This document shows, in pieces, positions 57,806-64,000 of a stretch of DNA of 64,000 nucleotides (positions within the stretch are counted from its first letter, which is position 1; each line of letters starts with the position of its first letter). Source of the DNA: Neisseria canis (GTDB lineage Bacteria > Pseudomonadota > Gammaproteobacteria > Burkholderiales > Neisseriaceae); contig NZ_LR134313.1 in NCBI RefSeq assembly GCF_900636765.1, positions 2,356,001 through 2,420,000 on the forward strand. The letters are read 5' to 3'. A program made the position numbers and the translations under genes. The notes under the pieces are model-generated. The model saw only the letters and a list, made by a program, of their open reading frames with translations, searched no databases and was not told the origin of the DNA.

Positions 57806-58162
57806 ATGACCATCCAATATTTCGGCCAAACACCCCGCCTTTCGGAAGCCACCGTTGCCAACGGTTTCGTGTTCCTTGCCGGCATGGTGCCGGAAAACAC
57901 CGAAGCCGGCGCCACCGAGCAAACCCGCAACGTGCTCGAACAAATCGACCATTGGCTCGCCCAATGCGGTTCGGATAAAAACCATATTCTCGAAGCCACC
58001 ATTTTCCTGCCCGACTTGGCCGACTACGATGCAGTGAATATCGCATGGGATGCCTGGGTCAACCCGCAACGCGCTCCCGCCCGCGCCTGCGTGGAAGCCA
58101 AACTCGCCAAACAGGAATGGAAAGTGGAAATCAAAGTTTCCGCCGTTCAGATTCAGAAATAA
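57806..58162 (+). CDS. RidA/YjgF-family enamine/imine deaminase-like protein
   Basis: A 118-residue Rid-family trimer-forming protein. It has VFLAGMVPEN, ILEATIFLPDLADYDAVN and the key Arg in RAPARACVEAKLA, which binds the substrate carboxylate in active RidA. It may belong to a Rid subgroup other than the archetype. It ends at a large DUS-containing hairpin. Confidence 0.88.
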   Translation: MTIQYFGQTPRLSEATVANGFVFLAGMVPENTEAGATEQTRNVLEQIDHWLAQCGSDKNHILEATIFLPDLADYDAVNIAWDAWVNPQRAPARACVEAKLAKQEWKVEIKVSAVQIQK

Positions 58163-58172
58163 CCTTCATGCC

Positions 58173-58222
58173 AAACCAACCGTGCCTGTCTGAAAATAGT
58201 TTCAGACAGGCACGGTTGGTTT
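58173..58222. terminator. extended 23-bp DUS hairpin
   Basis: AAACCAACCGTGCCTGTCTG pairs with its complement over 23 bp around a 4-base loop. The DUS 12-mer is perfect, but G replaces A in front. It lies between convergent ridA and GST genes. Confidence 0.9.
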
Positions 58223-58236
58223 CAATATACAGGCTT

Positions 58237-58848
58237 CTATTCCCCCTGCTGCGCCAACAGGCCTTCATCAATTTCATCAGCCCGCAATGCCGCAGGACGT
58301 TTCCGATGGCGTTCGGCAAACGCAACAAAAGCCGGGCGGGGCTCCAGCAGCTTGAATTGCAGATACCAGCCCACATAGGCAGCCACCATAAGGTCGGCGG
58401 CGGTAAACGTGCCGCCGGCCAAATATTCCCTGTTTTTCAGCGCAGATTCCAATGCATCAAGCAAATCGGCTTCTGTGCCGAAACCCGCACTCTCGGGCGG
58501 CGGCATAGCCGCACCTCTTTTGGCAAACATCAATTGCTCCAGCGGCGCCATAAAGCTGATCCAGCGGTAATAAGTGCCGCGTTCAGGGCTGCCCGGCGGC
58601 GGCGCAAGCTGCTTTTCCGGCACCAAATCGGCCAGATACATGCAGATTGCCGCCGTTTCAGTAACCACCGTATCGCCGTGCTTCAGCGCAGGTACTTTGC
58701 CCATCGGGTTAATGGCGCGATATTCGGGCGATTTCATGCTGCCGCCGTATTCAAGCAACAAGGTTTCATAAGGCAATCCGGTTTCTTCCAGCATCCAGCG
58801 CACAATTCTGCCGCGCGACATGGGGTGTGTATAAAAGCTCAGTTTCAT
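58237..58848 (-). CDS. glutathione S-transferase family protein
   Basis: A 203-residue GST. The thioredoxin-like N-terminal domain has FYTHPMSRGRIVRWMLEE, the cis-Pro in GKVPALKHGD and the glutathione-binding ETAAICMYLAD. The all-helical C-terminal domain follows (YLAGGTFTAADLMVAAY). The substrate is unknown. A Shine-Dalgarno GGAG lies upstream. Confidence 0.9.
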   Translation of the reverse strand: MKLSFYTHPMSRGRIVRWMLEETGLPYETLLLEYGGSMKSPEYRAINPMGKVPALKHGDTVVTETAAICMYLADLVPEKQLAPPPGSPERGTYYRWISFMAPLEQLMFAKRGAAMPPPESAGFGTEADLLDALESALKNREYLAGGTFTAADLMVAAYVGWYLQFKLLEPRPAFVAFAERHRKRPAALRADEIDEGLLAQQGE

Positions 58849-58945
58849 TTTCCGCTCCTCAATTCCGTTAACAAATTTCTATAGCATAATCTGGGGCATG
58901 TCGCTATCTGGCTTGTACAGCGGCTTTTTAAAGAAAATTTGTAAG

Positions 58946-59036
58946 TATAGTTAATCAACTTAAAAACTGTACGCTCCCATACTCGGGTCGAGCCCGGGTA
59001 TGACGGTATCGTTATTATGTAAGCGGATTGACTATA
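58946..59036. mobile_element. Correia-like MITE, 91 bp, short form, intact
   Basis: Clean inverted ends TATAGTTAATCAACTTA and, read inward from the right, TATAGTCAATCCGCTTA, with a central ACTCGGGTCGAGCCCGGGT palindrome. It is bounded by TA on both sides. It is the best-preserved copy and defines the family ends. Confidence 0.8.
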
Positions 59037-59152
59037 CAAAGCAAAAAGCGCACCAAGGTTGAACGTATCGCAAGCATTTTTCACGCCGCTGCGCCAGCTA
59101 ATGATACGGTTCAGTATAACAGCTTGTCATGACAATTTCTGTCAGCAGCAAA

Positions 59153-59184
59153 ATGCCTGTCTGAAACCCTTTTCAGACAGGCAT
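59153..59184. terminator. inverted DUS pair upstream of pdxA
   Basis: Thirteen-base arms in the 393-base gap between GST and pdxA. That gap otherwise holds only the Correia-like element and promoter-like sequence. Confidence 0.7.
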
Positions 59185-59241
59185 TGCCACGCAATTGATG
59201 ATATAGTCCGTTTAACTCTTTTCCTCAGAAAGCCCTGCGCC

Positions 59242-60228
59242 ATGCAACCCACATTAGCCATTACCTCGGGCGAACCTGCCGGTATCGGCCCCGATATCTG
59301 CCTTGATTTGGCACACGCCAGCCTGCCCTGCCGCGCTGTAGTTTTGGGCGACATCAACCTGCTTCGGCAACGCGCGCAAATGCTTGGCAAATCCATTGAA
59401 ATCAAGCCCTACGATCTGCAAGGCCTGTCTGAAAAAGGCGTGTTGGAAGTGTGGCACATCCCTTTAAACGCCGCTTGCGAAGCGGGCAAGCTGAACGTTG
59501 CCAACGCATCTTATGTGCTCGACCTTTTAGACACCGCTTACGAAGGCATAGAACGCAAACAATTCGCCGGCATGGTTACCGCCCCGCTGCACAAAGGCAT
59601 CATCAACGATGCGGGCGGCCCGTTTTTCAGCGGGCACACCGAATACCTGGCCGAAAAATCCGAAGCCAAACAAGTGGTTATGATGCTGGCAGGCGGCGGC
59701 CTGCGCGTTGCACTGGTCACGACCCACCTGCCGCTGAAAGACGTGGCCGCCGCTATCAGCCGGCCGCTGCTGCACGATATTGTCCGCGTGCTGCATCACG
59801 ACCTGAAACACAAATTCGGCATTGAATCACCCAACATCCTCGCCGCAGGCCTCAATCCGCACGCCGGAGAAGGCGGGCATTTGGGGCGCGAAGAAATCGA
59901 CGTCATCATCCCCGCATTCAAAGCCCTGCAGGCAGAAGGCATCAACATCTGCGGCCCCTACCCCGCCGACACGCTGTTTCAGCCCTTTATGCTGGAACAC
60001 GCCGATGCCGTGCTCGCCATGTACCACGACCAAGGCTTGCCCGTGTTGAAATACGCGGGTTTCGGCAACAGCGTCAACATCACCCTCGGCCTGCCGTTTA
60101 TCCGCACTTCGGTTGATCACGGCACCGCCCTCGAACTGGCAGGCACAGGCAAAGCCCGTTCCGGCAGCCTGATTGCCGCAGTACACACGGCTTATGAAAT
60201 GGCTACCGCGCAAAATTCATATCTGTAG
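59242..60228 (+). CDS. pdxA: 4-hydroxythreonine-4-phosphate dehydrogenase
   Basis: A 328-residue dehydrogenase of pyridoxal phosphate synthesis. It has ITSGEPAGIGPDI at the start, the metal-binding HTEYLAE and LNPHAGEGGHLG, and MYHDQGLPVLK. ATG at 59242 (MQPTLAITSGEPAG) is chosen over the longer frame from 59059, which runs through the DUS hairpin. A DUS variant in the gene encodes GLSEKG. Confidence 0.96.
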   Translation: MQPTLAITSGEPAGIGPDICLDLAHASLPCRAVVLGDINLLRQRAQMLGKSIEIKPYDLQGLSEKGVLEVWHIPLNAACEAGKLNVANASYVLDLLDTAYEGIERKQFAGMVTAPLHKGIINDAGGPFFSGHTEYLAEKSEAKQVVMMLAGGGLRVALVTTHLPLKDVAAAISRPLLHDIVRVLHHDLKHKFGIESPNILAAGLNPHAGEGGHLGREEIDVIIPAFKALQAEGINICGPYPADTLFQPFMLEHADAVLAMYHDQGLPVLKYAGFGNSVNITLGLPFIRTSVDHGTALELAGTGKARSGSLIAAVHTAYEMATAQNSYL

Positions 60229-60478
60229 TTATCCGGCTGGCGGCAAGAAATATGTTTCCAACACAAGCCTGTACCTTGCTTTCGGTATAAACCCGCACCA
60301 AAACAATTACAAACCAAAACATAAAATTCCATTTTTTAACTTATGTTTCAAAAAAATCACTTTAAAAACGCTCAAACAACCTTTCGTCAAAAAAGAAAAC
60401 CGCTTGCAAATCATTTTATTTAAAGGGAGTTTAAAACTCATCAGGTTTTATTTACATCAAAATTTTTTTCACATTAAA
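60229..60478. other. AT-rich intergenic stretch after pdxA
   Basis: About 250 bases, strongly AT-rich, with long A and T runs, no DUS and no convincing small gene. Confidence 0.5.
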
Positions 60479-60508
60479 TTGTAAAATTAATTAAAAAGTT
60501 GTTATAAT
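60479..60508 (+). promoter_or_regulatory. sigma-70 promoter of the small membrane-protein gene
   Basis: TTGTAA at 60479-60484, 18-base spacer and a perfect TATAAT at 60503-60508. The expected start near 60515 gives a leader of about 150 bases. Confidence 0.65.
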
Positions 60509-60547
60509 CCACCCACAAGCTTCAAATCATTTACTCTACATAAAAAA

Positions 60548-60642
60548 TTATAGTTGTGTCTCTCAAATGGTTATAAGGGGCCATATACAGCCCGCGCTAT
60601 CAGCAGTGCATCACTTTCAGGTGGGCGGATACGCAACTATAA
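60548..60642 (+). promoter_or_regulatory. structured 5' leader, possible cis-regulatory RNA
   Basis: A closing stem TTATAGTTGTGT (60548-60559) pairs with ACGCAACTATAA (60631-60642) over 12 positions with one G-U. Inside are a stem ATGG/CCAT and a stem GCCCGC/GTGGGC that encloses an AGTG-CAT-CACT hairpin. This multi-branched fold precedes the start codon by 25 bases. It matches no riboswitch class I know. Confidence 0.45.
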
Positions 60643-60667
60643 CCAAACACAAACAGGAAATATCGTT

Positions 60668-61084
60668 ATGAATATACTTGGATGGGAATACAGAAAAACT
60701 GATGGGCGCTATTGGTGGCTGCTCGGCATATTGGCGCTGGTCGGCGGCATGGTGGGCATGCTTCCTGTGATTGTTGCGCTGTCATTCAACCCCGGCGTAC
60801 AAGCCGCCCGCAACCCCGATATGCTGCTTAACCTGGCCTTGATGGGCTGGCGTTTCGGCTTCCTGCCCTCAGTGCTCACTTGGGCCGTGTGGTTTATTAT
60901 GGATCTGAAGCGCGGCGTTTTCGGCACATTGGTAACCATAGCCACCGCCGCATCCACTTCCCTGCTCACAGGATGGCTGATCTACGAACTGAGCTTCACG
61001 CAAGGTTTGTTGGCCGGCTTGTGCGGCGCATTTGCAGGATGGGCTTTCTCTCTATGCCTGCCTGAATCCAGAAAGAGAGACTGA
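60668..61084 (+). CDS. 138-residue membrane protein, not recognised
   Basis: Starts ATG at 60668 with AGGAAA upstream; MNILGWEYRKTDGRYWWLLG. It has four hydrophobic segments (about 17-37, 54-78, 87-107, 108-128) and ends in a charged ESRKRD tail. I do not recognise the family. It has its own strong promoter and a long structured leader, and is followed by a DUS-pair terminator, so it is a self-contained unit under likely RNA-level control. Confidence 0.75.
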   Translation: MNILGWEYRKTDGRYWWLLGILALVGGMVGMLPVIVALSFNPGVQAARNPDMLLNLALMGWRFGFLPSVLTWAVWFIMDLKRGVFGTLVTIATAASTSLLTGWLIYELSFTQGLLAGLCGAFAGWAFSLCLPESRKRD

Positions 61085-61140
61085 CTGCAAAATCCTTAAA
61101 CTCTTGTGTTGCTGTATTGAATAGGGTCGCCACCAATAAA

Positions 61141-61174
61141 ATGCCTGTCTGAAAAACACTTTTCAGACAGGTAT
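61141..61174 (+). terminator. inverted DUS pair with one changed base
   Basis: The right arm ends GTAT instead of GCAT; T-rich sequence follows. Confidence 0.75.
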
Positions 61175-61215
61175 TTCTTCATTCAAGCACATGCGATGAA
61201 GCTGCGATGAAGCTG

Positions 61216-61345
61216 CATAGTTAATCCACTTACATAATAACGGTACCGTCATACTCGAGCTTGTCTAGAGCAAATAAACTGACGATTAATCGGTTCTATT
61301 GCCCCAAACCCTAAAAAAATGCCCGGGTTCCAACCCGAGCATAAC
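61216..61345. repeat. degraded Correia-like element
   Basis: CATAGTTAATCCACTTACAT and ACCGTCATACTCGAGCTTG match one half of the family. A second palindrome fragment GCCCGGGTTCCAACCCGAGC lies at about 61322. The far end is eroded. It fills most of the gap before the narI stop. Confidence 0.6.
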
Positions 61346-61387
61346 AACCAGTCTGTTTGGTTTTTCACTTACTTATGATTAGGAATC

Positions 61388-62071
61388 TTAACGGCGGCGC
61401 ACCAACTGCCACGCACGGCCGAGGTAGGCGACGCTTGCGAAGCCGCTCCACACATGCACCAAGCGGGTGAAGGGAAAAATCACAAACAAGCCCATACCCA
61501 TCACCATATGCAGTTTGAACAGGAAGTTCACGTCTTCGATATGGCCGGCGGCATCACCGCGGAAGGTAACGATGTGCTGCGCCCAAGTCATCAGTTTCAC
61601 CATTTCGTGGCCGTCGGTATGGCCCATGCTCACGAAGATGGTCAGCAAACCCAAGCCTAAGGTGATAATGAGCCAAATCAGCACCAATTTGTCGCGCCAA
61701 GTGCTGTTGACGGCCAAGCGGTCGCATTTCAGACGGCGTTGCAGCAGGATAATCAAACCGATCATCGCCATCACGCCGAAGATGCCGCCCATCACCATCG
61801 CAAAAATCTGCTTGGCTCCGTGGGAAATGCCCAGCGCGTCCCAAAACCATAAAGGCGTGAGCAGGCCGAACAAGTGCCCGAAAAACACGGCCAAAATGCC
61901 GACGTGAAACAGAATGTTGCCCACGCGCAATTGGCCTTCATACAGGATTTGGCTGGATTCGCTTTTCCACGAATATTGTTCGCGGTCGAAGCGCACGAGG
62001 CTGCCGAAGAAGAAAATCGCGAGGGCAATGTAGGGGAAGATGCCGAAGAAGAATTGGTGCAGGGTATTCAT
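61388..62071 (-). CDS. narI: respiratory nitrate reductase gamma subunit
   Basis: A 227-residue di-haem cytochrome b that passes quinol electrons to NarGH. It has five helices, with haem-ligating histidines in the ILFHVGILAVFFGHLFG helix and the KLHMVMGMGLFVIFPFTRLVHVW helix. It starts two bases after narJ ends. It contains GCCGTCTGAA (61728-61737), a core of another DUS dialect. Confidence 0.95.
   Translation of the reverse strand: MNTLHQFFFGIFPYIALAIFFFGSLVRFDREQYSWKSESSQILYEGQLRVGNILFHVGILAVFFGHLFGLLTPLWFWDALGISHGAKQIFAMVMGGIFGVMAMIGLIILLQRRLKCDRLAVNSTWRDKLVLIWLIITLGLGLLTIFVSMGHTDGHEMVKLMTWAQHIVTFRGDAAGHIEDVNFLFKLHMVMGMGLFVIFPFTRLVHVWSGFASVAYLGRAWQLVRRR
61728..61737 (-). other. foreign-dialect DUS core in narI
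   Basis: GCCGTCTGAA on the minus strand, the 10-mer shared by AT-DUS and AG-DUS; the flanking bases fit neither 12-mer fully. Confidence 0.6.
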
Positions 62072-62073
62072 GT

Positions 62074-62742
62074 TTATGCTCCTGTTTGGGCCGTCTGAAA
62101 AGCGGCTTTAGGATAAAACTGTACGGTTTCGACGCTCGGTTTCAGCAGCGGCTCGGTGCCGGAAATATCGGGGCCGAACGTTTCCATCGCTTCGTCCATA
62201 TCGCGCACGGGCGGCTCGATGAGGGGCTGCGGCGCTACCGGGCTGAGGGCTGTGATGCCTTGCAGCAGCACGGCATAGGGCGAACCGTTTTTCTCGAGTT
62301 TGCCGCCGATGTGGGCGATCACATGCACGGCATCGCCCAACAGTTTTTGCGCGTGTTCGGGCGCCACTTGGCTCAGGTATTCCAGCAATACGGGCAGGTA
62401 ATCGGGCAGCTCATCGTTGCCCAACTCGAAACCGTGGTTGCGGTATTCTTGCAGCAAGTCCACCATGGCGCTTCCGCGGTCGCGGTCTTCACCGTACACA
62501 TGCTCGAAAATGTAGAGCGCATGGTTGCGGTTGCGGTCGAAAGTGGCGACGTAGTTTTCCTGTAATTCGCGCAGGCTGTGGCTGTTTAAATAGTCTAAAA
62601 AGCTGTTCAGACGGCCTGCTTGCGTTTGCAGCTCGGGCCATTCTTGTAAGGCCGTCTGAAATTCAGACAGGGCTTCGATCAGCTCGGCTTCGGGGTAGCA
62701 CAGCAGCGCGGAAAACCATTTGTAAACAGGATTCGCGCTCAT
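62074..62742 (-). CDS. narJ: nitrate reductase assembly chaperone
   Basis: A 222-residue TorD-family chaperone that inserts the molybdenum cofactor into NarG. It starts NPVYKWFSALLCYPEAELIEAL and has the family YVATFDRNRNHALYIFEHVYGEDRDRG. It overlaps narH by one base (TGATG). Two perfect AGGCCGTCTGAA sites lie inside it, and a one-mismatch copy overlaps its 3' end. Confidence 0.95.
   Translation of the reverse strand: MSANPVYKWFSALLCYPEAELIEALSEFQTALQEWPELQTQAGRLNSFLDYLNSHSLRELQENYVATFDRNRNHALYIFEHVYGEDRDRGSAMVDLLQEYRNHGFELGNDELPDYLPVLLEYLSQVAPEHAQKLLGDAVHVIAHIGGKLEKNGSPYAVLLQGITALSPVAPQPLIEPPVRDMDEAMETFGPDISGTEPLLKPSVETVQFYPKAAFQTAQTGA
62088..62099 (+). other. AG-DUS-like site (11 of 12) at the end of narJ
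   Basis: GGGCCGTCTGAA; differs from AG-DUS AGGCCGTCTGAA at the first base. Confidence 0.75.
62606..62617 (-). other. perfect AG-DUS in narJ
   Basis: AGGCCGTCTGAA on the minus strand, all 12 bases. Confidence 0.85.
62649..62672. other. perfect AG-DUS facing a partial TG-wadDUS in narJ
   Basis: AGGCCGTCTGAA at 62649-62660 is followed directly by TTCAGACAGG, a 10-base match to the resident dialect in inverted orientation. The two dialects form a mixed hairpin. Confidence 0.8.
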
Positions 62743-64000
62743 CAGCGTACTCCTTCTTCACGGTTTTTCTCGGCATCTTTGCGCAGGCCGTGGAAGATAA
62801 TCGGCGCGCCTTTGCGTTTGCCGAACAAGCTCTCTTCGCTGCTGCCGCCGGAGCAGCCGTTGCCGAAGGTAAAGCCGCAGCCGGCTTTGTCGCCGAAGCT
62901 GTTTTCCACCATTTCTTTGTGCGAAGTCGGAATCACAAAGCGGTCTTCATAATTGGCAATCGCCATGATTTGATACATGTCCTCCACCATCTCGGGCGTG
63001 AGGCCGGTGCCTTCCAGCGTTTGCGCCAGCGTTTCGCCGTGAACCACTTGTCCGCGTTTGAAACGGCGCATGGCAATCATGCGTTCGAGCGCGAATTTGA
63101 TCGGCTCGACTTTACCTGCGGTGAGCAGGTTGGCCAGATATTTCAGCGGGATGCGCATTTCGTCCACGCTCGGGATGATGCCGTTTTCGCCCACCAAACC
63201 GTTTTCGATGGCAGATTGAATCGGCGAGAGCGGCGGGATATACCAAACCATCGGCAAGGTGCGGTATTCGGGGTGCAGCGGGAACGCCACTTTCCACTCC
63301 ATCGCCATTTTGTACACCGGCGATTGTTTGGCCGCATCAATCCAACTTTGGCTGATGCCCTGTTTCAAGGCTTCTCGTTGTATTTCGGGGTCGTGCGGAT
63401 TCAAGAACACGCCCAATTGCTGTTCGTACAAATCTTGCGGGTTGGCTACCGAAGCGGCCTGTTCGATTTTGTCTGCGTCATACAGCAGCACGCCCAAATA
63501 ACGGATGCGGCCTACGCAGGTTTCGGAACACACGGTCGGCTGGCCGCCTTCGATACGCGGGTAGCAGAACGTGCATTTTTCGGCCTTGCCCGAAGTCCAG
63601 TTGTAGTAGATTTTTTTGTAGGGGCAGCCGGATACGCACATGCGCCAGCCGCGGCATTTGTCTTGGTCGATCAACACGATACCGTCGTCTTCACGCTTGT
63701 AAATGCTGCCGGAAGGGCAGGACGCCACGCAGGTCGGGTTCAAACAATGCTCGCACAGGCGCGGCAGATACATCATGAAGGTTTGCTCAAACGCAGCGTG
63801 CATGTCTTTCTGAATGCCTTCAAACAGCACGTCTTTCGCCCGCTTCTCAAACTCGCCCGCCAAATCGTCTTCCCAGTTCGGACCCCATTCCACTTTGTCC
63901 ATTTTTTTGCCGGTGAGCACGGAAATCGGACGCGCGGTCGGCGGCGTTTTCATTTTCGGCGCGTTTTGCAGATGCTCGTAATCGTAGGTGAACGGCTCGT
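62742..64000 (-). CDS. narH: respiratory nitrate reductase beta subunit, N-terminus outside the window
   Basis: At least 419 residues, open through the right edge; an ATG at 63953 is internal, because the sequence upstream (YDYEHLQNAPK) is typical NarH. It is the iron-sulfur electron-transfer subunit. Cys clusters are visible as CEHCLNPTCVASCPSG, CRGWRMCVSGCPYK (the Trp for Cys marks the [3Fe-4S] cluster) and CTFCYPR with CSETCVGR. narG should lie further right. Operon narGHJI. Confidence 0.95.
   Translation of the reverse strand, partial: EPFTYDYEHLQNAPKMKTPPTARPISVLTGKKMDKVEWGPNWEDDLAGEFEKRAKDVLFEGIQKDMHAAFEQTFMMYLPRLCEHCLNPTCVASCPSGSIYKREDDGIVLIDQDKCRGWRMCVSGCPYKKIYYNWTSGKAEKCTFCYPRIEGGQPTVCSETCVGRIRYLGVLLYDADKIEQAASVANPQDLYEQQLGVFLNPHDPEIQREALKQGISQSWIDAAKQSPVYKMAMEWKVAFPLHPEYRTLPMVWYIPPLSPIQSAIENGLVGENGIIPSVDEMRIPLKYLANLLTAGKVEPIKFALERMIAMRRFKRGQVVHGETLAQTLEGTGLTPEMVEDMYQIMAIANYEDRFVIPTSHKEMVENSFGDKAGCGFTFGNGCSGGSSEESLFGKRKGAPIIFHGLRKDAEKNREEGVR

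Noticed and set aside
60554..60667. Upstream extension of the small membrane protein from TTG at 60554
   Set aside because: It would translate the structured leader, and the ATG at 60668 has a good Shine-Dalgarno.
60668..61084. Toxin or holin identity for the 138-residue membrane protein
   Set aside because: No partner gene, no phage context and no recognisable motif; left as unknown.

Overview
The window reads as chromosome of a Neisseria species. The clearest sign is a DNA uptake sequence (DUS) with the 12-mer core TGCCTGTCTGAA, usually seen as ATGCCTGTCTGAA. By eye it occurs roughly 70 times on both strands, often as inverted pairs that form transcription terminators. From memory of the published DUS dialects this is the TG-wadDUS form reported for N. 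wadsworthii and N. shayeganii. Neighbours such as bamC-tsaD, greB-ubiC-ubiA and tsaB-rimI, and a close relative of the N. meningitidis ASBT transporter, fit the same family. No rRNA, tRNA or CRISPR array was seen.

Layout. 1-4.5 kb: an outer-membrane OmpA-like lipoprotein gene followed by the start of a giant Ig-like repeat adhesin that runs off the left edge. 5-37.8 kb: mostly housekeeping genes (smc, bacteriohemerythrin, a lytic transglycosylase, an MFS transporter, ssb, greA, queA, ubiA, ubiC, greB, an NCS2 permease, dapA, bamC, tsaD, pta, a luciferase-like oxidoreductase, rarD with an Lrp-type regulator, recC, DUF2254, phoH, a LURP-one protein, a bile-acid-type symporter, acetyltransferase, peroxiredoxin, nupC, hemF). 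37.9-39.2 kb: a small AT-rich accessory island with a double-glycine-leader bacteriocin precursor, a 52-residue two-helix membrane protein (likely immunity) and hairpins. It is bordered by degraded palindromic repeats and a GC-rich foreign-looking patch. 39.2-42.2 kb: udg-like, rimI, tsaB, gluQ. 42.6-53.2 kb: an accessory stretch with an RTX protein, a STAS-like protein, a DMT transporter, a frameshifted IS481-type element, a His-rich lysozyme-inhibitor lipoprotein, modABC and a 1053-residue RTX metalloprotease. 53.3-61 kb: comEC, a DMT transporter, DUF4870, ybaK, ridA, GST, pdxA and a small membrane protein behind a structured leader. 61.4-64 kb: narH (partial), narJ and narI.

How parts fit together. 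Three proteins look like type I secretion substrates: the Ig-like adhesin, the 562-residue RTX protein and the metalloprotease. None has its exporter in the window. The adhesin and the protease appear to begin with related modules. Natural transformation is a recurrent theme: dense DUS, comEC for DNA import and recC for recombination. Dispersed Correia-like elements mark the accessory segments. The nar genes carry a different DUS dialect (AGGCCGTCTGAA) from the rest of the window, which suggests they came from another Neisseria lineage. The bacteriocin locus at 37.9-38.7 kb is the best candidate for an undescribed small system. The leader RNA at 60.5 kb and the GraL-like leader before greA are the best RNA candidates.
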